From contig JAKAVW010000123.1 of the NCBI GenBank assembly GCA_021827445.1, positions 1-8,480 of the forward strand: a DNA stretch of 8,480 bases, in the 5' to 3' direction. Positions within the stretch are counted from its first letter, which is position 1. Each line of letters opens with the position of its first letter. The DNA comes from Pseudomonadota bacterium (GTDB lineage: Bacteria > Pseudomonadota > Gammaproteobacteria > Acidithiobacillales > Acidithiobacillaceae). Made by a program: the position numbers and the translations under genes. Positions 1 through 7,246 of this stretch are shown in pieces. The notes beneath the pieces are model-generated. The model worked only from the letters and a program-made list of their open reading frames with translations. It did no database searches and had not been told where the DNA came from.

Positions 1-138
1 TAACCCGGCCAGCAGCATCATTTAACAATGAAATTTTATCTGTTGTCCGGGGGCGGGCGGCAAGGCATCTCTGCCGGTTTATGAATTTGGACTTGTTCTA
101 AACCACCGGTTGGGCGCATACTGGCTATATTATCTGTC

Positions 139-146
139 AGGAAGGA
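139..146 (+). promoter_or_regulatory. Ribosome binding site of tldD
   Basis: AGGAAGGA lies 5 bases before the ATG at 152. It decides the start. The reading frame stays open upstream to a TTG at 110, and a GTG directly precedes the ATG, but only starts at about 149-152 have a Shine-Dalgarno sequence at a normal distance. Confidence 0.75.
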
Positions 147-151
147 ACGTG

Positions 152-1597
152 ATGACTGCCTCAGCCTTGGAAATTGCCCGCGCTACTCTTTTTGCACCCG
201 GCGGAATCAGCGAAGGGGAGTTGGAAAAAGTGTTCGGCCGCCTCTCCCATCGCGCCCTGGACGACGCTGATCTATATTTTCAGTACAGTCGCAGCGAGGG
301 CTTTAGCCTGGAAGAAGGGGTCGTGAAGTCGGGAAGTCACTCTATCGAACAAGGTGTGGGTGTGCGGGCGGTGAGCGGTGAACGTCAGGGCCTGGCCTAT
401 TCTGACGAAATCGCCGTAGATGCCCTTTTAACGGCGGCAGAGGCGGCGCGCGCCATTGTCCATCATCCGGGGCAGACGAAAGGGCTGGTCTGGCAGCGGC
501 GTCAGGGGCTGGCGCTCTATCCGCCCGTCGATCCCTTGGCTTCTATTCCCAATAGCGAGAAAATCGCCCTGCTGGAGCGGGTGGAACGGGCCGCCCGGGC
601 CTGTGATCCGCGTATTGTTCAGGTGATGGCCAGCCTGAGTGCCCGTTTTGAGGTGGTGCTGGTGGCGCGCCTCAATGGCACCATGGCTGCCGACGTGCGC
701 CCCCTGGTGCGCCTCAACGTCTCCGTCATTGTCGAACAGGGCGGTCGGCGCGAGCAGGGCAGTGCTGGTGGCGGCGGTCGTTACGATTATCAGACCTTTC
801 TTCAGGGCGACATGGCCGAAGACTTTGCCCGGGAGGCCGTGCGTCAGGCCCTGGTCAACCTGGAGGCGGAGGCGGCCCCTGCCGGTTGTATGGAGGTGGT
901 CCTCGGACCGGGATGGCCGGGAATATTGCTGCATGAGGCCATTGGCCATGGTCTGGAGGGTGACTTCAACCGCAAGGGTACCAGCGCCTTCAGTGGCCTG
1001 GTCGGTCAGCGGGTCGCGGCGCCGGGTGTCACGGTTGTCGATGATGGTACTCTGGATGGCCGTCGCGGCAGCCTGAATGTCGATGACGAAGGGACCCCGA
1101 CCCAGTGCACGACGCTGATTGAAGATGGCATCCTCAAAGGCTACTTGCAGGATACCCTCAATGCCCGTCTGACCGGGACGCGGTCGACGGGTAACGGGCG
1201 TCGCGAATCCTACGCGCACCTGCCGATGCCGCGGATGACCAACACCTACATGCGGGCCGGGGATCGCGATCCCCAGGAGATCATCGCCAGCGTCAAACAC
1301 GGGCTCTATGCCGTCAACTTCGGGGGTGGTCAGGTGGATATCACCAACGGCAAATTCGTTTTTTCCGCCTCCGAAGCGTATCTTATTGAAAACGGGAAGG
1401 TAACCCGGCCAGTCAAAGGCGCTACCCTGATTGGCAACGGCCCGGATGTGCTCACCAGGGTTGAAATGATCGGCAACGACCTCCAACTAGATACAGGAGT
1501 GGGTACTTGTGGCAAGGATGGCCAGAGTGTGCCCGTAGGTGTTGGGCAGCCGACGCTGAAAATCCGTGACCTGACCGTGGGTGGAACACAAGGTTGA
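152..1597 (+). CDS. tldD: Metalloprotease TldD
   Basis: TldD is a zinc metalloprotease subunit. In Escherichia coli it works with TldE (PmbA) as a cytoplasmic heterodimer that degrades unfolded peptides, matures microcin B17 and removes the antitoxin CcdA. The product here is 481 residues, the usual family length. The zinc motif HExxxH is visible as HEAIGH at residues 261-266, followed by GLEGDFNRKGTSAF. Near the C-terminus is GTCGKDGQ with Cys453, the position of the third zinc ligand in the family, so the catalytic site looks intact. ATG at 152 was chosen over the open upstream frame because of its ribosome binding site and the resulting length. The partner gene tldE is not in the window. 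The next gene is ftsH, also a metalloprotease, but a 102-bp gap with its own promoter candidate separates them. Identification is firm; the in vivo substrate here is unknown. Confidence 0.96.
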   Translation: MTASALEIARATLFAPGGISEGELEKVFGRLSHRALDDADLYFQYSRSEGFSLEEGVVKSGSHSIEQGVGVRAVSGERQGLAYSDEIAVDALLTAAEAARAIVHHPGQTKGLVWQRRQGLALYPPVDPLASIPNSEKIALLERVERAARACDPRIVQVMASLSARFEVVLVARLNGTMAADVRPLVRLNVSVIVEQGGRREQGSAGGGGRYDYQTFLQGDMAEDFAREAVRQALVNLEAEAAPAGCMEVVLGPGWPGILLHEAIGHGLEGDFNRKGTSAFSGLVGQRVAAPGVTVVDDGTLDGRRGSLNVDDEGTPTQCTTLIEDGILKGYLQDTLNARLTGTRSTGNGRRESYAHLPMPRMTNTYMRAGDRDPQEIIASVKHGLYAVNFGGGQVDITNGKFVFSASEAYLIENGKVTRPVKGATLIGNGPDVLTRVEMIGNDLQLDTGVGTCGKDGQSVPVGVGQPTLKIRDLTVGGTQG

Positions 1598-1627
1598 GAG
1601 GCCGGGCCTTGCTCTTGTCAGGTGGTC

Positions 1628-1656
1628 TTGGGAAGGCTAACATCGAACGATATATT
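1628..1656 (+). promoter_or_regulatory. Candidate sigma70 promoter for ftsH
   Basis: A -35 box TTGGGA (1628-1633, 4 of 6 consensus) is 17 bp from a -10 box TATATT (1651-1656, 5 of 6). It would start transcription near 1663 and leave a leader of about 37 bases before the ftsH ATG. No sigma32-type CCCCAT box is seen at the right place. This is a pattern call only. Confidence 0.4.
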
Positions 1657-1678
1657 GGTCTTATTAATCAGTCTAGTT

Positions 1679-1694
1679 CTCCCATTCGGGGGTG
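1679..1694 (+). promoter_or_regulatory. ftsH ribosome binding site inside a small hairpin
   Basis: The Shine-Dalgarno sequence GGGGGTG (1688-1694) ends 5 bases before the ftsH ATG. Its five G residues can pair with CTCCC (1679-1683) across a 4-base ATTC loop, giving a 5-bp stem with one G-U pair. The pairing is visible in the sequence; any regulatory role is inference. Confidence 0.4.
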
Positions 1695-1699
1695 TGTGA

Positions 1700-3622
1700 A
1701 TGAATAATGTCTTAAAAAATGTGCTGTTGTGGGTGGCGATTGGCGTTATTCTGATGCTGGTGTTTCAGAACCTCAATACGAGCAGTTCGACACCGGCTCA
1801 GGCTATGGACTTTTCAACCTTTGTGACTAGTGTGAAGCAAGGTCAGGTTGCCGATGTCACCATCAACGGCAATCATGTGAAGGGTAGCCTCAGCTCCGGA
1901 CAGCAATTCAGCGTCTACACCCCGGCCAACGACACGCAACTCGTTCCCCAACTGCTGGCTGCCGGGGTGAAAATCTCGGTCAAGCCACCGGAGGGGCAAT
2001 CGTTGTTGCTCTCCATCCTCATCTCCTGGTTCCCGATGCTGTTGCTGATCGGCGTGTGGATTTTCTTCATGCGCCAGATGGGCGGCGGTGGTGCCGGTGG
2101 CCGCGGGGCGATGACTTTCGGTCGCAGCAAGGCGCGGATGCTGACGGAAGAAAACAATAAGGTCACTTTTGCCGATGTGGCGGGCGTGGAAGAAGCCAAG
2201 GACGAACTTGCAGAAATTGTTGACTTTCTGCGCGATCCGCAGAAGTTCCAGCGCCTTGGCGGAAGGATTCCCAAGGGCGTATTGCTCATGGGTTCGCCGG
2301 GTTCTGGTAAGACCTTGCTGGCGCGTGCCATCGCCGGAGAGGCGCGGGTGCCGTTCTTCTCTATCTCCGGCTCCGACTTCGTGGAAATGTTTGTCGGTGT
2401 CGGCGCATCGCGGGTTCGCGACATGTTCGAGCAGGCTAAAAAACATGCCCCCTGCATTATCTTCATCGACGAGATCGATGCGGTGGGTCGTCAGCGTGGT
2501 GCAGGCCTGGGTGGCGGTAATGATGAACGCGAGCAGACCCTGAATCAGTTGCTGGTGGAAATGGATGGTTTCGAAGGTACTGAGGGCGTCATTGTTGTTG
2601 CCGCCACCAACCGTCCGGATGTGCTGGATCCGGCGCTGTTGCGGCCCGGTCGTTTCGACCGGCAGGTCACCGTACCGTTGCCGGACATTCGTGGTCGCGA
2701 GCAGATTTTACAGGTCCACATGCGCAAGGTGCCGATTGCCCCGGACGTGGATCCCAAGGTCATTGCCCGGGGTACCCCTGGTTTCTCCGGTGCGGATCTG
2801 GCCAACCTGGTCAATGAAGCGGCGCTGATGGCGGCACGCAGGAGCAAGCGTCTGGTGGACATGCATGACTTTGAGGATGCCAAAGACAAGGTCATGATGG
2901 GTGCCGAGCGCAAGTCGGTGGTGATGAGCGATAAGCAGCGGGAAACCACGGCCTATCACGAGTCGGGCCATGCTGTAGTGGCTAAGTTACTGCCAGGCAC
3001 GGACCCGGTGCATAAGGTCACCATCATTCCGCGTGGCCGGGCTCTGGGGCTCACTATGCAGTTACCGACGGAAGATCGTTTCAACTACGAGCGTCAGGAA
3101 ATTCTCTGTAACATCTCCATTCTCATGGGCGGGCGCATTGCAGAAGAAGTGTTCCTCAACCAGATGACGACGGGCGCGGGTAACGACATTGAGCGTGCCA
3201 CCGACCTGGCGCGACGGATGGTGACCCAGTGGGGCATGTCCGGCATCGGGCCGATGGTCATTGGTGAAAAAGAGGAAGAGGTGTTCATTGGTCGGGAAAT
3301 GACCAAGCACAGCAATATCTCCGAGCAGACGGCGAGAACCGTGGACGGTGAGGTGCGCGATATTATCCAGGAGCGCTACGGCATTGCCCGTAAACTGATT
3401 GAAGAAAATCGCGACAAGGTCGAGGCCATGGCCCGGGCCCTGCTGAAGTATGAAACGCTGGACGCGGGGCAGGTGAGTGACATCATGGCGGGCCGTGATC
3501 CGCAGCCGCCGGTAGAGGGCACGGGAAACTATCCCTCTACACCCGGTGGTAATGTCACGACGGCCGACAAATCGGGCGGGCAGCCGTTGCCTGGCCTGAA
3601 TCCGGGAGAACACCCCGTTTGA
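1700..3622 (+). CDS. ftsH: ATP-dependent zinc metalloprotease FtsH
   Basis: FtsH is a hexameric inner-membrane AAA+ protease that extracts and degrades damaged membrane proteins and short-lived regulators; in E. coli these include sigma32 and LpxC. The product is 640 residues. There are two membrane helices, at about residues 7-23 and 102-124, enclosing a periplasmic domain. The ATPase module has Walker A GSPGSGKT (198-205), Walker B IIFIDEID (253-260) and the second region of homology NRPDVLDPALLRPGR (304-318), with arginine fingers R315 and R318. The protease module has HESGH (420-424) and GAGND, whose Asp near 496 fits the third zinc ligand. The last 35 or so residues are rich in Gly, Pro and Thr and are probably disordered. 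ATG 1700 is used because an in-frame TGA ends at 1699. The neighbour rlmE (ftsJ), often directly upstream of ftsH, is absent; tldD is there instead. Confidence 0.98.
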   Translation: MNNVLKNVLLWVAIGVILMLVFQNLNTSSSTPAQAMDFSTFVTSVKQGQVADVTINGNHVKGSLSSGQQFSVYTPANDTQLVPQLLAAGVKISVKPPEGQSLLLSILISWFPMLLLIGVWIFFMRQMGGGGAGGRGAMTFGRSKARMLTEENNKVTFADVAGVEEAKDELAEIVDFLRDPQKFQRLGGRIPKGVLLMGSPGSGKTLLARAIAGEARVPFFSISGSDFVEMFVGVGASRVRDMFEQAKKHAPCIIFIDEIDAVGRQRGAGLGGGNDEREQTLNQLLVEMDGFEGTEGVIVVAATNRPDVLDPALLRPGRFDRQVTVPLPDIRGREQILQVHMRKVPIAPDVDPKVIARGTPGFSGADLANLVNEAALMAARRSKRLVDMHDFEDAKDKVMMGAERKSVVMSDKQRETTAYHESGHAVVAKLLPGTDPVHKVTIIPRGRALGLTMQLPTEDRFNYERQEILCNISILMGGRIAEEVFLNQMTTGAGNDIERATDLARRMVTQWGMSGIGPMVIGEKEEEVFIGREMTKHSNISEQTARTVDGEVRDIIQERYGIARKLIEENRDKVEAMARALLKYETLDAGQVSDIMAGRDPQPPVEGTGNYPSTPGGNVTTADKSGGQPLPGLNPGEHPV

Positions 3623-4458
3623 CCCTGACGCTGGATTGCAACGGGCGCCCGCTGGTTCTCGGGCGCCCTTGTGTTATGGGGGTGCTCAATGTCACTCCCG
3701 ATTCTTTTTCCGACGGCGGCACCTGTCTGTCTGTGGATGCTGCGCTCACGCGCGCTAAACGGATGTGGGAAGAGGGCGCCGACATCATCGATATAGGGGC
3801 GGAATCCACCCGCCCAGGGGCGCCGACGGTGGCGATCGAGGAAGAGTTGCGACGCCTCCTGCCGGTATTGGAGGCGGTGGCGGCGGAGGTGCCGCTGCCC
3901 ATTTCCATTGACACCAGCAAGGCGGCCGTTATGCGTGCCGCCTGGGCGCTGGGCGCTGGGCTAATAAATGATGTGACCGCGTTGCGTGCTGATTCGCTGG
4001 CGCTGGAGACTATCGCAGGGTTAGGTGTCCCCGTCTGCCTGATGCACATGCGGGGTACCCCGCAGAATATGCAAACAGAAACCCATTACGGCGATGTGGT
4101 GGCGGAGGTGAAGAGCTTCCTGCTTGAGCGCATAAAACACTGTGTCGCGGCAGGCATTCCCCGACAACATCTGCTCATTGATCCCGGCTTTGGTTTCGCC
4201 AAAGATCTGGAAGCCAACTGCAGTTTACTGCGCCATCTGGATGCCTTTGCGTCCATAGGTGCGCCACTGCTCGTTGGTCTTTCCCGCAAGCGCATGATCG
4301 GTGCGCTTTCCGGTGCGGAACTGGCCGCAGAGCGCGTGGCGGGCAGTGTCGCCGCCGCACTTTGGGCAGTAGAACATGGCGCCCACATCGTGCGCGTCCA
4401 CGATGTGGCGGAAACGGTGCAGGCGCTGCGGGTCTGGCGCGGAATTGGTTTGAGTTGA
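3619..4458 (+). CDS. folP: Dihydropteroate synthase FolP
   Basis: FolP joins 4-aminobenzoate to 6-hydroxymethyl-dihydropterin diphosphate to make dihydropteroate in folate synthesis; it is the sulfonamide target. The product is 279 residues, a normal TIM-barrel length. Family motifs are in order: NVTPDSFSDGG (24-34), GAESTRPGA (60-68), SIDTSK (96-101), IND (116-118), MHMRGTPQNMQ (142-152), DPGFGFAK (188-195), GLSRKR (220-225) and RVHDV (259-263). The TTG start at 3619 overlaps the ftsH stop by four bases (TTGA), and GGGAGAA ends 8 bases upstream. The first in-frame ATG, at 3676, would begin just before the NVTPDSF loop and remove the first strand, so TTG is preferred. The overlap suggests translation coupled to ftsH, an arrangement known from ftsH-folP in other proteobacteria. 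The exact start is the only uncertain point. Confidence 0.96.
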   Translation: MTLTLDCNGRPLVLGRPCVMGVLNVTPDSFSDGGTCLSVDAALTRAKRMWEEGADIIDIGAESTRPGAPTVAIEEELRRLLPVLEAVAAEVPLPISIDTSKAAVMRAAWALGAGLINDVTALRADSLALETIAGLGVPVCLMHMRGTPQNMQTETHYGDVVAEVKSFLLERIKHCVAAGIPRQHLLIDPGFGFAKDLEANCSLLRHLDAFASIGAPLLVGLSRKRMIGALSGAELAAERVAGSVAAALWAVEHGAHIVRVHDVAETVQALRVWRGIGLS

Positions 4459-4484
4459 AGATATGATGATTCACCTTTTATAAC
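4455..4484 (+). promoter_or_regulatory. Candidate sigma70 promoter for glmM
   Basis: TTGAAG (4455-4460) overlaps the end of folP. After 18 bp it is followed by TATAAC (4479-4484), which matches the -10 consensus at 5 of 6 positions. A transcript would start near 4491, giving a leader of about 54 bases. That leader contains the 5-bp GC hairpin GCGCC-CCA-GGCGC at 4498-4510, which has no T-run after it and so is not a terminator. glmM may therefore be transcribed independently as well as by read-through from ftsH-folP. Confidence 0.4.
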
Positions 4485-4544
4485 TACAGGCAGGGTTGCG
4501 CCCCAGGCGCTGACAGGCCGCCCATATGTGGAGTTAAAGAAACT

Positions 4545-5906
4545 ATGGCGAGAAAATGGTTTGGGACTGATGGGGTGCGCGGTCAGGTCGGTGATTCTAT
4601 TATTCATCCTGAGTGGGTTCTCCGCCTGGGATGGGCCGCTGGACATGTGCTCACGGCTGACGCGCCGGATCGGCCCCGGGTGGTTATCGGCAAGGACACC
4701 CGTTTGTCGGGATACATGCTGGAGTCCGCGCTGGAGTCTGGTCTGGCGGCGGCGGGCGTCGATGTTTTGCTGGTCGGCCCCTTACCGACGCCGGCCATCG
4801 CCTATCTGACCCGCACCTTGCGCGCGGATGCCGGCATTGTTATCAGTGCCTCGCATAATCCATATCAGGACAATGGCATCAAGTTTTTCTCGGCGGACGG
4901 CTATAAGCTGCCGGATGCCCAGGAGGAGGCCATCGAGGCATGGATGGACCGGCCCATGACCTTGTCTGCCTCGGAGCGTCTGGGTAAGGCGCGGCGGGTA
5001 GATGATGCGGCGGGGCGTTACGTGGAGTTTTGCAAAACCACCTTTCCTGCTGACCTCAATCTACGCAGTATGCACTTGGTACTGGACTGCGCGCACGGCG
5101 CCAACTACAAAGTAGCACCGATGATTTTCGGGGAGTTGGGTGCCACCCTGGAATTGCTGGGAGCGGAGCCCAACGGCATCAATATCAACGATCAGGTGGG
5201 CTCCACCCATCCCGCAGCGTTGCGTGCCGCAGTGCTGCGTACCGGCGCCGATATGGGCATTGCCTTTGATGGTGACGGTGATCGCCTGCTGTTGGTGGAC
5301 GATCAGGGGGAACTACTCGACGGTGATGAAATTCTCTGGTTGTTGGCACGGGATATGTGTCAGTACGGCGAGCTCTCCGGCGTGGTTGGTACAGTCATGA
5401 CCAATCTCGCTCTGGAGCAGGCACTGGCTGGCTGTGGTGTGCCTATGTTGCGCGCGCCCGTAGGTGACCGTTATGTGCTCGATGCCATGCGCAGCCATGG
5501 CTATCCCCTGGGCGGCGAGTCGTCAGGGCACATCATTACACCTGCCAACACCACAGGTGACGGCATCCTCGCCGCGTTGCGGGTGTTGGCGATCATGCGC
5601 CGCAGGGGGGAGGCGCTGGCAGCGTTGCGCGGAGGATACCGACCTTTCCCCCAGGTGTTGACGAGTGTACGCATGGCGGGTGCGCAGATATTGCTCGATC
5701 AGCCTGTTGCGCGGCAACTCATCGCCGATGCAGAAACTCGCCTGGTGGGGACCGGACGCCTGCTGGTGCGCCCATCGGGTACAGAACCGATATTGCGGAT
5801 TATGGTAGAGGCAGCATCTGCCGGAATGGCAGCAGATGTGTCGGCGATTCTGACCGCAGAACTGGGCAAGCTGGCCATGGCTCACGCCCCTGCCCGTGGC
5901 TGCTAA
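4545..5906 (+). CDS. glmM: Phosphoglucosamine mutase GlmM
   Basis: GlmM converts glucosamine-6-phosphate to glucosamine-1-phosphate, the step before GlmU makes UDP-GlcNAc for peptidoglycan and lipopolysaccharide. The product is 453 residues; the family is about 445. It opens with the classic RKWFGTDGVRG (3-13). The phosphorylated catalytic serine is S103 in ISASHNP. The metal loop DGDGDR is at 242-247, the sugar-binding loop GESSGH at 324-329 and the phosphate-binding loop RPSGTEP at 409-415, so all four domains are complete. The GlmM-type start and the GESSGH loop distinguish it from phosphoglucomutase or phosphomannomutase relatives. ATG 4545 is the natural start; GGAG at 4530-4533 is somewhat distant (11 bases). 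It lies between folP and tpiA, the common ftsH-folP-glmM order. Confidence 0.97.
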   Translation: MARKWFGTDGVRGQVGDSIIHPEWVLRLGWAAGHVLTADAPDRPRVVIGKDTRLSGYMLESALESGLAAAGVDVLLVGPLPTPAIAYLTRTLRADAGIVISASHNPYQDNGIKFFSADGYKLPDAQEEAIEAWMDRPMTLSASERLGKARRVDDAAGRYVEFCKTTFPADLNLRSMHLVLDCAHGANYKVAPMIFGELGATLELLGAEPNGININDQVGSTHPAALRAAVLRTGADMGIAFDGDGDRLLLVDDQGELLDGDEILWLLARDMCQYGELSGVVGTVMTNLALEQALAGCGVPMLRAPVGDRYVLDAMRSHGYPLGGESSGHIITPANTTGDGILAALRVLAIMRRRGEALAALRGGYRPFPQVLTSVRMAGAQILLDQPVARQLIADAETRLVGTGRLLVRPSGTEPILRIMVEAASAGMAADVSAILTAELGKLAMAHAPARGC

Positions 5907-5907
5907 A

Positions 5908-5936
5908 TTGACCATTCAGGCCGGAATCTTTACACT
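5908..5936 (+). promoter_or_regulatory. Candidate sigma70 promoter for tpiA-secG-tRNA
   Basis: TTGACC (5908-5913, 5 of 6 consensus) begins 1 base after the glmM stop codon and is separated by 17 bp from TACACT (5931-5936, 4 of 6). Transcription would start near 5943 and leave a leader of about 87 bases before tpiA. This is one of the best promoter matches in the window, and the leader it creates contains the stem-loop at 5955-6003. Confidence 0.5.
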
Positions 5937-5954
5937 GATCACCGAATCAGATAA

Positions 5955-6003
5955 CCATGACGGAATTGTCGGCAACACCCAGGGGGCGATGAAGCCGTCA
6001 TGG
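5955..6003 (+). promoter_or_regulatory. Two-part stem-loop in the tpiA leader
   Basis: CCATGACGG (5955-5963) and CCGTCATGG (5995-6003) form a perfect 9-bp inverted repeat. Inside it TTGTCG (5966-5971) can pair with CGATGA (5987-5992) with two G-U pairs. A symmetric 2x2 internal loop separates the two helices, and a 15-base loop closes the top. The element ends 12 bases before the tpiA Shine-Dalgarno. No T-run follows, so it is not an intrinsic terminator for glmM. It could act as an RNA leader structure or, as DNA, a bipartite protein-binding site; the sequence alone does not say which. Confidence 0.5.
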
Positions 6004-6015
6004 ACATTGGATCAT

Positions 6016-6022
6016 AAGGAAG
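6016..6022 (+). promoter_or_regulatory. Ribosome binding site of tpiA
   Basis: AAGGAAG ends 7 bases before the GTG at 6030 and 19 bases before the first in-frame ATG at 6042. This spacing supports the GTG start. Confidence 0.7.
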
Positions 6023-6029
6023 AATCGCC

Positions 6030-6803
6030 GTGCGTTCCACAATGGTAGCAGGAAACTGGAAGATGAACGGCTTGAGCGCGGATGCGGTACATCTCACCCA
6101 AGCCATCCTCCACGCCGGGCTGGAACCGATGCGCCCGGAGGTGGTGATTTTCCCGCCTTTTACCCTGCTCCACGCTGTGTCTCAGGAGGCCAAAAGCAGC
6201 GCCTTGCGTTGGGGTGGGCAAAACCTCTTCTGGGAGGCCAGCGGTGCCTATACGGGAGAAATATCCGGGGCCATGCTCCGTGATATGGGGTGCCGTTACG
6301 TACTGATTGGGCACTCAGAGCGGCGGCAAATCTTTGCGGAAAGCGATGTGCAGGTCACCCAGAAAGTTAAGGTGGCACTGCTGTCAGGCCTTGTTCCGGT
6401 GGTTTGTGTGGGTGAAACCGAGGCGGAGCGGGCGCAAGGTGCTACGGAGACGGTATTACGCCGTCAGGTCGAAGCTATCCTGCCGCTGCTAAATCTCGAG
6501 GCGAGCCAGCCCAATATGATCATTGCTTATGAACCCGTTTGGGCCATTGGCACCGGTCTGAGTGCCAGCCCCGAACAGGCACAGGCGGTGCATGCTTTCA
6601 TCCGTGGGTTGGTGGCCGCCTATTCGGCGCAACTCGCCAAACGTCTCTTAGTGCTTTACGGCGGGAGCGTTAAAGGTAACAATGCAGCCGCACTTTTTGG
6701 CCAGGCAGATATTGACGGTGGCTTAGTCGGTGGTGCTTCCTTGCAGGCGGGTGAGTTTATCCAAATTTGTCGTGCTGCCGAGTCGGCAGGACGAGGAGGC
6801 TGA
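6030..6803 (+). CDS. tpiA: Triosephosphate isomerase TpiA
   Basis: TpiA interconverts dihydroxyacetone phosphate and glyceraldehyde-3-phosphate in glycolysis, gluconeogenesis and, in autotrophs, the Calvin cycle. The product is 257 residues, normal for a bacterial TIM barrel. Catalytic residues are all present: N9 and K11 in AGNWKMNG, H95 in LIGHSERR and E168 in AYEPVWAIGTG. The phosphate-binding parts are YGGSVKGNN (210-218) and GGLVGGASL (230-238). The GTG start is chosen for its ribosome binding site; the alternative ATG at 6042 would shorten the protein by four residues and keep all motifs. It follows a promoter candidate and a leader stem-loop. secG starts 4 bases after its stop, so the two are almost certainly one transcript. 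Confidence 0.97.
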   Translation: MRSTMVAGNWKMNGLSADAVHLTQAILHAGLEPMRPEVVIFPPFTLLHAVSQEAKSSALRWGGQNLFWEASGAYTGEISGAMLRDMGCRYVLIGHSERRQIFAESDVQVTQKVKVALLSGLVPVVCVGETEAERAQGATETVLRRQVEAILPLLNLEASQPNMIIAYEPVWAIGTGLSASPEQAQAVHAFIRGLVAAYSAQLAKRLLVLYGGSVKGNNAAALFGQADIDGGLVGGASLQAGEFIQICRAAESAGRGG

Positions 6804-6807
6804 GTCG

Positions 6808-7209
6808 ATGTACACGGTGTTGCTGGTATTCCAGGTCGTTATTTGTATTGTCCTGGTGGGGCTTATTCTGATTCAGAAGGGACAGGGTGCGGATATTGGC
6901 GCGGTCTTCGGCGGCGGCGGTTCACAGACTGTTTTCGGTGCGCGCGGTGCGGGTAATTTCCTGAGCCACACCACTGCCGTGATTGGCGCCGTGTTTTTTT
7001 TGAACAGCCTCGGATTGGCCTATCTTTCCGACCATTCCAGCAGCAGTGTGGCTTCTGGTATCGCCTTGCCCAGCAAAGTGCCAGTGACGACGACAGCGGC
7101 ACCTGTAGCACCAGTCGTCGCTGCTCCGACGCTGTCGGTGGCAACGACAGCGGGTCTGGCGGCCGATGCGGTTTCTGCTGCTGCAGGAAGCTCCCCCGTC
7201 AAGCCTTGA
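6808..7209 (+). CDS. secG: Protein translocase subunit SecG
   Basis: SecG is the small auxiliary subunit of the SecYEG channel in the inner membrane and helps the SecA-driven insertion cycle. The start ATG 6808 gives MYTVLLVFQVV, matching the usual SecG N-terminus, with GAGGAGG (6793-6799) 8 bases upstream inside the end of tpiA. Two membrane helices lie at about residues 2-22 and 53-74. Between them is the conserved cytoplasmic loop: QKGQGADIGAVFGGG, then TVFGARGAGNFL. The product is 133 residues, longer than the 110 of E. coli. The last 59 or so are a low-complexity tail rich in Ala, Val, Thr and Pro with very few charges. By family topology the tail should be periplasmic. Spacing to tpiA implies co-transcription, and the tRNA gene lies 37 bases downstream. 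Confidence 0.95.
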   Translation: MYTVLLVFQVVICIVLVGLILIQKGQGADIGAVFGGGGSQTVFGARGAGNFLSHTTAVIGAVFFLNSLGLAYLSDHSSSSVASGIALPSKVPVTTTAAPVAPVVAAPTLSVATTAGLAADAVSAAAGSSPVKP

Positions 7210-7246
7210 CGTCGTTAGCGTGTCATGAGAGAGTTTTAGACGTTAA

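Noticed and set aside
58..80. CGGCA / TGCCG hairpin followed by GTTT as a terminator for an upstream gene
   Set aside because: The stem is only 5 bp with a 9-base loop, and the T-run is just three bases.
28..84. An 18-codon ORF (ATG at 28) upstream of tldD, as a leader peptide
   Set aside because: It has no Shine-Dalgarno sequence, no tell-tale codon run and no attenuator structure after it.
1..1413. The 12-mer TAACCCGGCCAG at position 1 and again at 1402 as a repeat
   Set aside because: A 12-base match in a window this size is expected by chance, and the flanks differ.
428..1486. A 352-codon open frame on the - strand opposite tldD
   Set aside because: It lies wholly antisense to a complete, motif-bearing TldD gene and shows no recognisable motif. 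Long antisense frames are common in GC-rich coding DNA.
1594..1620. AGAGGCC / GGCCTTGCTCT pairing after tldD as a terminator
   Set aside because: The stem is interrupted by a 3-base bulge and no T-run follows.
5815..5838. CATCTG...CAGATG inverted repeat near the end of glmM
   Set aside because: It lies within conserved-length coding sequence, has no T-run and is explained by Ala/Ser codons.
5989..6048. A 19-codon ORF (ATG at 5989) overlapping the tpiA start as a leader peptide
   Set aside because: Its G-rich upstream sequence is too close to the ATG, and it overlaps the tpiA ribosome binding site that is clearly used.
7206..7240. TTGACG (7206-7211) with TTTAGA (7235-7240) as a tRNA promoter
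   Set aside because: The spacing is 23 bp and the -10 box would be only 6 bases from the tRNA, too close for a transcript start.
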